This document shows, piece after piece, positions 11,873 through 23,534 of a DNA stretch of 64,000 bases. A program made the translations under genes and the position numbers. Source of the stretch: Colocasia esculenta (Eukaryota; Streptophyta; Magnoliopsida; Alismatales; Araceae); contig CM024760.1 in assembly GCA_014218235.1 (NCBI GenBank), positions 9,404,049 through 9,468,048 of the forward strand. Reading direction: 5' to 3'. The notes under the pieces are model-generated. The model was not told the DNA's origin. It made no database searches and worked only from the letters and a program-made list of their open reading frames with translations. The number at the start of each line of letters is the position of its first letter. Position 1 is the first letter of the stretch.

Positions 11873-13938
11873 ACTTTAAAGGTGATCCACTAAGACTTGA
11901 TCCCAAGTATTAAGTTAAAATGGATTGGACCATATCAAGAGCTGAGCAGGTAATGAAGAAAAATTGTGGCATAATAACAACTTAGATTATTTGATAAACA
12001 CTTGACCATCTTGATTTTTTTTTTTTTTTGGGGGGGGGGGGACACCATTTAAAAGTTGACTGGATTATGGGGAGTGGGATCTCAGTGGCAAATGATATCT
12101 ACTGTCTAATGAATGATGGTCATCCTAGACGTACATCGACCTAGATATTGCCATTTGCTTGATTCACTTTTCTTAACCCATCTTCTCTCGTTGCTTAATT
12201 AGCTCCATGCCTACCTTTCCCCATGTTAACCAACGACCCCGTCGACGTTGATAGATTCGTTGGCTTATTGGGCTGTGATGGGCCACTCCTAGGCCAGACC
12301 TACCTTATCTACTTCGAGTCCAAGTTCTGAAAATATTCTAAGCTTGGCCGTGCCCAACAAGCTTAATTAGTGGTGCACTGTCTTTAGGTGTCATACGCCG
12401 GTCTAATGCCCCAACATGGCCTCATACACCATCTGGAGAGGGGGGAAGTCAAGGCCCAACAAATCTCATTTCAAAAGGCCCATAAAACTTATCTGGATCA
12501 ATAGTTGATAGCCCAACAAACATCCTGAGGTCATTTGTCGAAAGCCTAAAGAGCAAGACCTACGAAGTACTATGATGCCCCAGATCATCACCTATGTAGA
12601 AGGATCCTCAATCCTAGGGAAAGACTTCACAACAAGGAAAACTTGAGCGATTGAATAGCTAACGAAGGAACCCCTTCAAAAGAGTGCTAAATTAGTTAAC
12701 CCCCAATAAGACTACAATCAAACTTAAGGACATGGAGAGATCAAGATAAAGATAAAGAATCTCACATGATCTGCTCAAGATCCATAATGGACTTCCAAAT
12801 ATCGATAAGGACTCTCATCCTAGGAACGACTCATAGCTGATCTCTTTCTCTATTTGATTTTTGTGGAGCTCATAAAGGAGCACACAACTATATATTGTTG
12901 GAACCACCCTCCATAAAAAGTAAATACACCTTAGACCTCTTCTACCTCATCTCTTGCTCTTTGTTCTTATCCATCATTGACTTAAACATTAGAGAATTTT
13001 TCCTTGAACCCTCATCTCAAGACTCTTGATCTTTTGTTCTCCTTGTAAATCAATCGCCGACAAGACCGAGCATTTCATCATCATCAATTCACCCCCCCCC
13101 CCAACATTCGATGATTTGAGATTGAGTATGAGATTGAGCCTCTTCATTATCTATACATGAATTTGGGCCATTCAACATGTCAGAATTAGGTGACACATTC
13201 TATCTAAAGATGCACACTACAACTAAAACTCTCTTGCCCAATTAGTTGTTTGGTCTACTCACGCATCACTAACTTTCAAAATATAGATGACCCATATTGG
13301 GCCGACCCAATTTATTTTGGACCAGATCTAAATGATGTCCAAAGTCGTGAAACACAAGTCTATTTCTTTTTTTTTCTCCCAAATCATTAATATAGCATAC
13401 GTCTATTGCCTTTAACGGTCCTTCTTAGGTGACATCTATTTTCACTGTCTCTTTCTTGATGAAAATGTGTTTACAAAGAGAGTTTGATAGATTTCTGCCA
13501 AGTGAAGGAAAATTCAAGTTTGTTAATACCCATCAATATCTCTCCCTACCGTATAAATGTCTTTACATAAGACTTTGACAGACTTTTCGCCAACTTTTGT
13601 CTGGTCAGATTAAATCCAAGACTACGCCAGAGGATCAAAAGTTTTCACAAAATAATTGTGGTTGATTTAAGCCCTTTTGACGTTGATGACGCAGTCTATA
13701 ACTTAAAAAGTTTTTCCCTACTCCTGCCTTAGACACATACAAGTCGTGGAGCTCACTATATGATGAAACAAAATTAATGTTTCAGCAAAAATATGTGACT
13801 GTACTGATAATATTATTAGGTAAGTGTCGGGGGAGAAACACCCATGTTCGAATTTGGGGTGCCAACATTTTGTAAGATTTTGTTGAAGAGTCCTTCAAAA
13901 GGGACAAAAGGACAAAAGATGTGACCATGTTGTCCATG
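11873..13938. other. Intergenic DNA with homopolymer runs, possible old LTR remnant
   Basis: No gene was seen. An uninterrupted T run directly followed by about 12 G lies near 12015-12041, and a run of about 11 C near 13092-13102 is followed by CCAACA. The stretch 12230-13105 has LTR-like texture, but I found no matching ends or target duplication. It stays unassigned. Confidence 0.35.
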
Positions 13939-13946
13939 CTACCACC

Positions 13947-14318
13947 TAGGGGTGTAAACGGAACCCGATATCTCGATATTTCGAACCGATTCTGATAAAA
14001 ATTATCGGTTTCAGAATCGAAAAATGATACCGATAATTTATCGAAATCGGTATCGGATATTCCGATAAGTTATCGGAAATCGGAATCGGAATGAAAAATA
14101 ATCGAAATCGGTATCGGTTATTCTGATAAATTATCTATAAACTTAAAAGAAAAAATTATGGTAAACACCTTACCTTATCGGAATTTCGGTTCCGATAATA
14201 TTATCGGAATCAGAATTAACCATTCTGATTTTATCAAAATCGGAATCAGAACCATATTTCAGTTATCGGAATCGGAATCTGTGTTTCCGGTTCCGAAACC
14301 GACCCGTTTGTAGCCCTA
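13947..14318. mobile_element. Non-autonomous hAT-type MITE (372 bp)
   Basis: The ends are inverted repeats: TAGGGGTGTAAACGG on the left and, on the opposite strand, TAGGGCTACAAACGG on the right. Flanking 8-mers CTACCACC (13939-13946) and CTATCACA (14319-14326) match at 6 of 8 positions, as expected for an aged hAT 8-bp duplication. The interior is dominated by repeats of ATCGG/CCGAT type and has no coding potential, so movement would need a transposase from elsewhere. Confidence 0.82.
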
Positions 14319-14396
14319 CTATCACATCATGTAATATAGTTAGTTTACAATTTACAGGTTTATTTGCAGAACTATCACTCACTATTTTATATTATT

Positions 14397-14401
14397 ATTT
14401 A
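14397..14401. repeat. Target-site duplication ATTTA, left copy (Tat element)
   Basis: ATTTA directly precedes the LTR start TGTGGTGG at 14402 and is repeated exactly at 33821-33825 after the far LTR end. This shows that everything between is one insertion locus. Confidence 0.9.
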
Positions 14402-15175
14402 TGTGGTGGCCAAATCTGACCACCTAGTCCCATGATGGCCCACTACGGCCCTCGCGGGTCCTGTCAGCAACGTGGCCCCATCTCAACGGGCCACGTCCTT
14501 TTCAGGACGGTTCTAAGATCTCCAAGGTACCGCCCCTCTTGATCGGACGCTGTCAAGCCTCGCGGCGGTATATCCCCGAGCAGGTCATCTGCCCTTCCAC
14601 GTCAAACAACCGCGAAGGGGTTCCGAACAGGAACAGTAACCCCGCTGCGCGGAATAACCCTGGATATCACCGAACAGCATGTTCGAGCCCCCACGTGGGT
14701 CACCTGCTCGGAAAGTGCCCCCAAAGGGTGCCGAGCAGGTTCTCTGGCTCGCGGCGCGGTTGTAACCGTCCCAGGCCACGTACTCCACCATCAAGAGGCA
14801 CGAACTGCCTGGCAGCCCAACGGGCACCTGAGCGCATAACGCCTCCCGTTATGCGCGTCCATCAAGGCGCCTTTCCAGGCACGATCTACCAGCGTTACGC
14901 ACGTTGGCCTTGGCACCGACGCCTATAAGAGCACAGGTACAGTACCATGCAACGGTACGTTCTCTTTCTCACGCGAACATACTCTCATACTTCGAAACCC
15001 CCTGCCTTGCGAGCTCCTCACTGACTTAAGCATCGGAGGGTTTCCCCGGTCTTCACCGGGCCCCCCTGATCCTCTTCTGGTCTTGCAGGTTCTTGTCCTC
15101 ACCGGCGATCGTCTTCCCTACTTTCTCTAGTGGAGGCCCGTTTGGTTCCGGCCCAAACAGGATCCCCTCACCACA
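14402..15175 (+). repeat. 5' LTR of the Tat element (774 bp)
   Basis: The LTR runs from TGTGGTGGCC to CTCACCACA, so the ends form the short inverted repeat TGTGGTG/CACCACA. A primer-binding site follows two bases after it. A TATAAGAG stretch near 14922 is a plausible promoter TATA. CCGAACA and CCGAGCA motifs recur within it, as they do throughout the element. Confidence 0.9.
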
Positions 15176-15177
15176 TT

Positions 15178-15195
15178 TGGCGCCGTCTGTGGGAA
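15178..15195 (+). other. Primer-binding site of the Tat element
   Basis: TGGCGCCGTCTGTGGGAA directly follows the LTR after TT. This TGGCGCC-type primer site is usual in the Tat/Athila side of plant gypsy elements and differs from the Met-tRNA site of the other retrotransposons here. I do not assign the exact tRNA. Confidence 0.85.
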
Positions 15196-15206
15196 TCGAC
15201 GCAGCT

Positions 15207-17764
15207 ATGGCTCGAGGACGATCCTCATATCAGAACGTAGGAAGCAGGGCGATGAGGTCCCGTCAGTCACGAAGGGACTCTCGCCGCCGATCTCCCCCTG
15301 GTGACGTCGCCATCGCCCCCGCCGGCGCTAATCACGACGTCCCAGCACCACCGGCTGCCGCACCCGCAACTGCCCTTGAAGTAGCAGAGCTTCGGGGGCA
15401 GATGCAGCAGTTAACGGGCGTCTGCCTCGCCCTGCAGGCCCAGTTGGCGGGAGCAGCGGCCCCGACAGTTTCCCTACCGCGCGAGCGACAGGCGGAATCG
15501 TCGCATCGCCGCTCTCGCATCCCCCCGGCGCCTCAAGAACAGCAGGCAGATTCGCCGCGCCGGTCCCACCGAGATCCGTCGGAAGAGCGGGCACCGGAGC
15601 GCCGCGGGCGTTCGCCCCGTCGCTCTGTTGCCTCCCCCCGTCCGCCGCGATCAGTCGTGGGAGGCAACTCCCACGCGTCCGGACGAGGGTCCCCGCCAAC
15701 TCCGAACAGGAGCTCGCCAGGCGCTTAAGGCGTGTGGTCGACCTCGAGCGCCGCATGGACGTGATGGTTCAGCGTGCGGAGGGGAAGGCTCCGGCGGAGG
15801 ACGACTTGGACTTCCGCTCTCCTTTCAACAGGGAGATCCTGGAGGCCCAGGTCTCCTCCAAGCTCCCTCTGCCCACCATCGCACCCTACGACGGCACAAC
15901 CGACCCGGCCGACCACATCCACGGCTTCGAGTCGCACATGGTGTTCCACGGAGCATCAGATGCGGCCAAGTGCAGGGCCTTCCCTGCAACTCTCAAGGAA
16001 ACTGCCAGGGCCTGGTTTGAAACCCTCCCTGCGGGCTCCATCACCTCCTTCCGCCAACTGAAGAAGTCCTTCAGGGACAACTTCCTTGGTGGGAGGTCGC
16101 AGCCGCGGACGGCGGCTTCTCTCCTGGCCGTGCACCAGAAGAAAGGCGAGGCACTCTGGGACTTCGTCAAGAGGTTCCGAACAGAGGCGCTTCGCATCTC
16201 ACGCCTGGACGTCCCTCTGGCAACCAGTGCCCTCATCCAGGGCACTCGCGACGGCTTCTTGCAGAGGACCCTCGGCGTCCAGCAGCCCACCACCCTCGCC
16301 GAACTACTCTCCATCGCACAGCGCCACGCGGCTTGCGAGGAGAGCCTGGCGGCGAGCAGGGCCGAGCAGGGGAAGCAGTCGGATAAGAAGTGGCCTTCCG
16401 ACAACAGTTCCGACCGAGATCGGAAGAAGGGACGACGCAATGGCGATTCTCCGCGCCGTCCGCGCCCCTTCACCAACTACACCCCCCTCACCGTGGCACC
16501 CGAACAGATCCTGGCGGAGATCAGGAACGAAGCTTTTGTTCGGTGGCCGCAGAGAATGCGCTCCGACCCCCAGAAGCGCGATCAGAATAAATACTGTCGC
16601 TTTCATCGCGACCATGGCCACGATACCTCCGAGTGCCGCCAGCTTAAGGACGAAATCGAAGACCTCATCAAGCGCGGCTATCTTGGACGGTTCGTGCGCC
16701 GGAACGAAGAGCGCCCTAGACGCCGAGACCGCACTCCGAACAGCCGATCAACAATGAGCCCACATGGGCAGGAGATCAACGTGATCGCGGGAGGCTTCGG
16801 CGCGGGCGGAGAAAGCACTCGAAGCCGACGCGACTACGCAAGGCGAGTGCATGTCGTAGATAGGCCTTGGCACCTCGGCCGCTCCATATCTGCCAGTCCT
16901 GCACACGCACAGCCCGAGGAGGCTATAACCTTCTCGGATGAAGATCTTGTAGGGGTTACGACCCCACACACTGATGCGTTGGTCATTTTGGCCACCATCA
17001 ACCACTGTAATGTGCGCCGGATTCTGGTAGATAATGGAAGCGCCCCCGATGTCTTGGCTTACGACTATTTTGTCCTCATGGGCCTGCGAACCGATCAGCT
17101 CACCCCTGTAAATTCGCCACTGTTCGGCTTTTCGGGAGTTTCGGTCCAGCCCATGCGAAGGGTTCGCCTTCCGACCACCTTGGGAATGGCTCCAAAGGTT
17201 GTGACCAAAATTGTTGACTTCCTGGTCATCAACAACATGCCTGGATATAATGCTATCCTCGGCAGAGGTTTGATCGGGCGCATCAAAGCAGTACCTTCGT
17301 CCCTCCATCAGAAGATGAAGTTTCTTACTCCGAGCGGAGTGGGCGAAGTTCTCGGATGTCAGTGCGAGTCTCGTCGTTGCTATGTCCTCTCCTTAAGGGA
17401 CAAGCAACCGCTCGCTGATGCAGCTCCTTCAACCTCCGATCAGCCTTCCACCAGCCGAGGGACGCCTGCGGAAGATTTGGTCCCCATCCAGGTGGACGAT
17501 GACCCCGAACACGTCTTGTACATTGACGCCCTATTGACAGGGGCCGAGCAGCAGCGCTACACAGCCTTTCTGCTGGCCAATATGGACGTGTTCGCCTGGT
17601 CTGACGATGAGCTTCCAGGCATCCCCCCAGAGGTCATGGTGCATCGCCTCCGGCTGGATCCCCGGGTCCCACCAGTTCAGCAAAAGAGGCGACCCGTGAA
17701 CCGAGAACGGCAAACCGTGATTCAGGATCACGTGGTCAAAAGCCGAATTGTTGGGCTCCTCTGA
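15207..17764 (+). pseudogene. Tat element gag and protease (two disabling changes)
   Basis: The start codon at 15207 opens an Arg/Ser/Pro-rich N-terminus. A one-base loss between about 15640 and 15700 throws the frame to a stop at 15726-15728. The other frame continues with the capsid-like gag domain (about 15840-16330, motifs ARAWFETLP and FLGGRS). A zinc-knuckle-like C-F-H..GH....C cluster (YCRFHRDHGHDTSEC) lies near 16590-16640. The aspartic protease follows with LVDNGSAPDVL near 17025-17060. The frame ends at a TGA (17762-17764) standing where an arginine is expected before EAQYPRW; the same frame resumes as reverse transcriptase. Gag forms the particle and protease cuts the polyprotein. 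Confidence 0.85.
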
Positions 17765-18984
17765 GAAGCCCAGTATCCCAGATGGATCTCTAACGTGGTC
17801 CTCGTATGTAAGGCCAGCGGCAAATGGCGTGTGTGCGTGGATTACAAAGATCTCAATAAAGCAACGCCCAAGGACAACTTCCCGCTGTCACGCATTGATC
17901 AGCTGGTGGACGCTACTTCCGGACACGAGCTTCTCAGCTTTTTGGATGCCTACTCTGGTTACCACCAGATCAGCATGCATCCTCCGGATCAAGACGCCAC
18001 GACGTTCGTTACAGACCTAGGCTTATACTGTTTTACCAGAATGCCTTTTGGTCTGAAGAATGCGGGCGCGACTTACCAGCGGCTGGTCAACAAGATGTTC
18101 GAGCAGCAGATCGGGCGCAACATGGAGGTCTATGTTGATGACATGCTGGTCAAGACACTTCCAAGTACTGACCACATTTCCGACCTCCAGGAAACTTTCG
18201 CAACTCTGCGAAGGTATAATATGAAGCTCAATCCCGCCAAGTGCGCTTTTGGTGTTCGGTCGGGTAAGTTCCTCGGGTTCCTCGTATCAAACAGGGGAAT
18301 AGAGGCGAACCCGAAAAAAATCCAAACCGTGCTTGAGATGAGCAGTCCAAAGACAGTGCGCGACGTCCAATGCCTGACGGGGCGCCTTGCGGCACTGAAC
18401 CGGTTCATGTCCCGAGCAGCAGAAAGAAGTTTTAACTTCTTCAAGTTGCTCCGAGGCCCTAAAAGCGCCTCGAAGCAAGGGGGGCAAGTACGGTGGACTG
18501 ACGAATGCGAAGCCGCCTTCACCGAGTTGAAGGCATATTTGGCAGCCCCTCCTGTTCTCTCAAAGCCTGTGCTCGGAGAGCCTCTATTCATGTACCTTTC
18601 GGTTACCGAACACTCCATCAGTGCGGTCTTGATCAGAGAAGTAGGAGCGGCGCAGCATCCTGTATACTACATCAGTAGGGTCCTCCAAGAAGCTGAAAGG
18701 AAGTACCCCAGAGCAGAAAAACTCGCCCTTGCTCTCGTCACAGCTGCTCGGAAGCTTAGGCCCTATTTTCAGGCCCATTCCGTTACAGTTCTAACCGATC
18801 AGCCGCTGAAATCCATCCTTCAGCGGCCGGAGGCTTCCGGAAGGTTGGTTAAGTGGGCAATAGAGCTTGGTGAGTTCGACATCAGCTTTCGACCGAGGAC
18901 GGCGATCAAAGCGCAAGCGCTGGCAGACTTCGTGGCGGAATGTACCCTTCCGGCCGAACAGGATCCACCGTTGGCAGACGAGCC
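17765..18984 (+). pseudogene. Tat element reverse transcriptase and first RNase H
   Basis: This continues the gag-protease frame beyond one nonsense codon. RT shows WRVCVDYKDLN, FLDAYSGYHQI, MPFGLKNAGATYQRLVN and the catalytic YVDDML (near 18131-18148). The connection and first RNase H follow (about 18500-18930, with EHSISAVLI and VLTDQPLK). All RT motifs are present, so the damage here is the upstream stop and the broken downstream part rather than the catalytic core. Confidence 0.88.
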
Positions 18985-19436
18985 TCCGTTTCCGCTTTCC
19001 GGCCTCCAACAACATGGCCGAATACGAAGCTTTACTGTCCGGGATCCGCATGGCTAGGCACCTTGGAGCCATTCGGCTTAGAGTCTTTAGTGACTCCCAG
19101 CTGGTTGCCAGCCAAGTGAGCGGACAGTTCGGAGCGAGGGAACCCCGCATGGCTCAATACCTCCAACAGGTCAAGAGCCAGACAGAGGGCCTCGTATACT
19201 TCGAAGTTATACATGTTCCACGGGAGCAGAATGCGCGAGCTGATGCACTGGCCAAACTAGCATCTTCAGGCAGCATCACCCCTTCCCGCTCTGTGTTCAT
19301 TGAAGAGCTCGCTTTGCCGAGCACGGAGGTTGATGTAGCAGCCATAGAAACGGGCCCACCAACCCCTAGTTGGGTGGACCCTCTCTTGGCATACGTTCTC
19401 CGAGGAGAGCTTCCGCCCGAACAAGGCGAAGCTTAG
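18985..19436 (+). pseudogene. Tat element second RNase H (N-terminal part missing)
   Basis: Tat elements carry a second, archaeal-type RNase H between the first RNase H and integrase. Here its C-terminal part is readable in a shifted frame: NNMAEYEALLSGIRMARHLG, VFSDSQLVASQVSG, and HVPREQNARADALAKLAS. The N-terminal segment, which normally carries the first catalytic aspartate (a VDGS-like motif), is absent at 18985-19005. A deletion of a few dozen codons also changed the frame. The family context is established knowledge; the deletion is inferred from the abrupt join. Confidence 0.75.
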
Positions 19437-20604
19437 AAAGTCAGGATGCGCTCTCAGCACTTCACCCTCGTGGAAGGAAAGCTGTACCGACGGTCCCTCG
19501 CAAGACCTCTTCTGCATTGCCTCAACCCTGAAGAGGCCCTTGCGGCCACATAAGAAGTTCACGAGGGGCTGTGCGGAAGCCACCTGGGGGGCAGAACGCT
19601 AGCGCGCAGCATCATCCGAGCTGGGTTTTGGTGGCCTTCTCTCCAGAAGGATTGCATGTCCTTCGTCAGGAAATGTCCAGAATGCCAAAAGTTCGGAGTA
19701 CTATCAAGCAGCCAGCTGAACAGCTTCATAGTCTGTTCGAGCCGCGCCCTTTTGCCAGGTGGGGCATCGACATCTTGGGCCCCTTTCCAGAGGCCCAAGG
19801 GCGGAAGAAGTTCATGTTTGTGGCCATCGATTACTTCACCAAGTGGATCGAGGCCGAACCTGTTGCCACAATCACCGAACAAGCTGCATGGAAGTTCGTA
19901 TGGAAGAACCTTCTCTGCAGGTTTGGCGTCCCAAGGGTGATTACGTCTGACAACGGGAAACAGTTTGACAGCACCTTCTTCAAGCAGAAGTGCGCCGAGC
20001 TCGGGATCTACAACCACTTTACCTCCGTGGCTCATCCCCAGGCTAACGGTTTGGTCGAAAACGCCAACCGAACACTGCTGCACGGGATCCGCACGAGAGT
20101 GGAAGCTACAGGTGGGTCGTGGGTCGACGAGCTCCCAAACGTCCTTTAGTGTCACCGAACAACTGCTCGGGTAGCTACAGGGGAAACACCTTTCCACTTG
20201 GCCTATGGCTCGGAAGCAGTTGTACCCTTGGAAGTGGCCCTTCCAACCATCCGAACAACCCACTTCTATGAAGCCACCAATAACCGTGCTCTTCGAGAGA
20301 ACTTGGACATGCTGAGCGAACGGCAAAGCGACGCCAGCATTCGCCTCGTTGCTTATCAGCAATGACTCGCACAATATTATAATGCGCAAGTTCGGGAAAG
20401 ACGGTTCAATGTGGGAGATTTGGTTTTGCGCCGCTGTTCGGCTTCAGATCCCCGAAGAGCGGTCGGCAAACTTGCCATTAAATGGGAAGGACCTTATCAG
20501 GTCACCCACGTCCTCGGAAAAGGCTCATATAAGCTAACTACTCCTAGTGGCGAGGCCATACCCAGGACTTGGCATGTTTCAAACCTTAAGGCTTATCATT
20601 TATA
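19437..20604 (+). pseudogene. Tat element integrase (several stops)
   Basis: Integrase inserts the DNA copy into the genome. The HHCC zinc domain lies at about 19555-19690 (EVHEGLCGSHLGG ... CPECQKF), with a stop just upstream near 19550. The DDE core is readable at 19690-20149: first Asp in WGIDILGPF, second in ITSDNGKQFDS, Glu in LVENANRTL. A TAG at 20147-20149 stands where tryptophan is expected before YRTT-like sequence. A TGA near 20362 replaces an arginine codon in YQQ-LAQYYN. The C-terminal domain ends at 20604 (WHVSNLKAYHL). Confidence 0.85.
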
Positions 20605-20918
20605 AAAGCCTTTTTTGTCAGCATCCTACCTCTCTCCGCCTTACTCCTGTTGCTTCACAAGTATTTAGCATATGCACCTGATCAGATTCTCTTTTACGGT
20701 TCTCAACGATCTGCGTTTTACATGCAATACTTATGAAGCCTAGCGGATTTCGATCCGAGCAGGAACAACCATAAAAGGAAGAAGATAGAGAAAGTGAAGC
20801 TACAGAATAATCTCATGAACAGAAGATTTCATCCACAAAAAGTGTTTTGCTTACAAATGGGCCCTTTTCGGCCGCGGTTACAAAAAGGAGAGCGTAAGAA
20901 GAACAAGGACCATGAGCA
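20605..20918. other. Spacer between Tat pol and its antisense gene
   Basis: This stretch separates the two convergent coding units: pol (plus) ends at 20604 and the antisense gene (minus) ends at 20919. It should hold both 3' ends. No other feature was recognised. Confidence 0.5.
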
Positions 20919-23534
20919 TCAAGGGGCCTGCTGTGAAGGACCGGCGCCTTCATCCGAAGGGGGCATCCGCCCGGACTGGAATTGTGCGAACCGCACACTA
21001 TCCAAGCGGGCGTCCTGGGTGCGACGCCGGCACTCCCGAACAGCAGTCTCAAAGGCTTCTCGGGCGCATTCAACCCAGGAAAGCCGCTCTCCAAGGTCCT
21101 TCCCAGCATTGAGACCCACCCTGTAGCAGCGGGCCCCATACTGCTCCAAGTCTTCCTGATACTCTGGCCCGGCCTTGTAGTCAGCAACGGCCCGGGCATC
21201 CGCATCTACTACTACCTTGGCCAGAGCATCCTTTTCGGCCCGCGCCAAGGTAGCATCTAACTTCGCAGCCTGGAGGGCAGTTTTGAGGTCCTTCACCTCC
21301 TCCTCCAGCGCTGCCTCGCGAGCTTTATTCCTCGCTAAGAGGTCCTCACAGAAAGCCGTATGCGCCTCATGGAGATACCTCTGTCTCTGGCTCCGAACAG
21401 CCAGAGCCTTCAGAATCCCCAGCGACTTGGACATGCCATCTGCGATCGCCTCCAGATCAGCGTCGCTCAAACCATCTTCCCCTTGGCCTTCTGGGTTGTA
21501 ACCTTCCACCGATCTCTCCGGAGTCTGCTCGGAGGGAAGGTCTAGACATCTTGCCAGTTGATCGAGGCGAGAAGTAGTGGGGCTTGCAAGCAGCTCCCTT
21601 GGCGCGTTCTCCATACGCCGAAGGGTGGCCTCCAACGCTGCCACGGAAGGATCTTCAAGAGGCCTCTTGAGCAGCGCTTCACTGAGAGGTCTTCGGTTGT
21701 CGTCGGACTCTTCAGCCCGAACACCGCCTCCAGCACCCGCAGCCTCCCCCCCCCAACACCTTCAACTACCGTGGAGGTTGCATTTACATTTGCAACCGCC
21801 TCGGTGGGGGGCATGGGGGGCAGGATATCCCCGGCAATAGCAGCAACCTCCTCGGATGCCCCTGTCGTTGCGGCCGCCTCTTCAGTGGTCCTTGTAGCAG
21901 GAACCACTTCCTGTCCCCCGGGCGGAGTTGCGCTTGGCGCCGGAGCCACCGCACTGCCTGCTACCACCCCAGCAGGGGCGGAAACTTCTGTCGCATCAGC
22001 GTCCTCCTCCCGCCGAACAGGAGATACTTCAATCTCTCCACTCCTCCTGGAGGAAACCTCCGCGGTGTTGCTGGTAGCACCGTGCTCGATACCACCAACG
22101 TTGGAAGCATCGGAGGGCTCCCTATCCCTCGAGCAGGTGGAGCCCCGGGTCTCTCCTCCAGCAGGGCTCCCGGACCCCTCGCTTACAAAAATGAGCCCCA
22201 GCTCGGTCGCCATCTTCTGTGCGACCTCGGGGCGAGTCACGGAGGCCACCCGTGGCACTCTTTGATCGGCCGATTGTACGACCCTACTTCTTCTACGCAG
22301 CAGTAACTGCGCTTCCTCTTCTTCTTCAGTCCCCTCCTCGTCACGTGGAGGAGTATCTTGGACTGTCCTCTTCCGCTTCCGAGCAGGGAGTTCTTCCTCC
22401 TCCTCCGCACTCTCTTCGAACAGAACCGGCCTCTTCTTGGCAGAAGCAGAAGGACGGCTCGCTCCGTCACCCTCCGCTGGAGAGGCCCGAGCTCCAGCCG
22501 GAATCACCTCTTTGGTGGCCTTCTTCTTTAGGCGAATCTTCCCAGGCCCCTTTTCAGGAGCCTGTGCCTTGGCTGGGCGCCCCCCAGTTGGCGAAGGAGC
22601 AACGAGCGCCGTTGTCACTGTTGCGCCAACCCTCACTGCAGAGGGAACCCGGACAACGGCGGCGACGTCATCGCCTTCATACACCATGTGCGCCAAGACA
22701 GGGATCTGTTCGGCAAAGTTTTCATTCGCCTCCTGATCCCTTCCGGCCTCCAACTCGGCGGCCGCTGCGCGCAAAGAAAGCAAGAAGAAGGAAAGTTAGT
22801 ATGGGGGCACCAAACCTAAGAGTAAACAACCGAGAAGTCGTTTACTTACTCCATGGTTTGCTCAACCCGTATTTAACGAGCATGTACTCGGTCACGTATC
22901 CTTCTCCGTTCCGAACACCAGCTCGGAGAAGCTTGTCCGATGCCCTCGCCTCATCCTGGATCAGCTTCGGAAAGCTATCCTTCCGTGCTGAGCGGACGAC
23001 AGTGGGGAATCCCCACTCAGCACCACCCCGGTGGCGCACGAAGAACAGCCTGTCCATCCAACCCTTGTTGTTGGAATATTTATTGGATAGCCCTATGTGC
23101 ATCCGGTCTGTTCGCTGCTTCGCATAGTTTACATCTGCTCCTGACGCCCGCGAAGCGGACAGTTTGAAATGAGCTCGAAAAACGTCCGCCAAGCCCCGGA
23201 TCTCTTTGAGCTTGCAGACAACACCGAAGATGCAGATATATCTCCAGGTGTTGGGCGTCAGCTGTATCGGCGAAACACCTCAAGTGTTCAGGAGCGCCTT
23301 CGCCACCTCCGGCAACGGCAGCCGGAAGCCTGCCTCCAGATGGTCCACGGAGAGGAGCAGACAGCCTGGTTTGTTCACCAAGATTGAGTCGCTTTCCTTG
23401 GCGTCGATGATTTCGTACTCGTCGCCGATCCTGAAGCGCTCGCGAAGCCCGCTGTAGTGGCGGCACCGTGGTCCGCTGGACGCCGCGACGGTCACCCCGC
23501 TTGCTCCGGCAGCGGCTTTCCCTTTGCTCGCCAT
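20919..23534 (-). pseudogene. Antisense gene of the Tat element, two exons, nearly intact
   Basis: The minus-strand start is at 23534 (MASKGKAAAGASG). Exon 1 (23534-22850) encodes a domain I recognise as the plant 'putative gypsy type transposon' family: FRIGDEYEIIDAKESDS, then WRYICIFGVVCKLKEIRGL and WMDRLFFVRHRGG. An intron of 85 bp (22849-22765) has donor GTAAGT, a TACTAAC branch-point-like sequence and acceptor GCGCAG, and removing it keeps the frame. Exon 2 (22764-20919) encodes an Ala/Pro/Glu-rich linker with acidic runs and a C-terminal coiled coil (about 21640-21100). Damage: one in-frame TGA (23282-23280) and one base lost, best placed in a run of nine G/C at about 21747-21757. Antisense genes here are known in Retand/Grande-type elements; function is unknown. 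Confidence 0.8.
22765..22849 (-). other. Intron of the Tat antisense gene
   Basis: The 85-bp intron has GTAAGT at its start, TACTAAC about 35 bases before the end, and GCGCAG at the end. The exon phases on both sides match (one base of a codon before, two after). This is strong internal evidence that the antisense strand is a real, spliced transcription unit. Confidence 0.75.

Noticed and set aside
12224..13105. Solo LTR from TGTTAACC to CCCCAACA
   Set aside because: The flanking 5-mers (CCCCA and TTCGA) do not match and the ends are not convincing inverted repeats.
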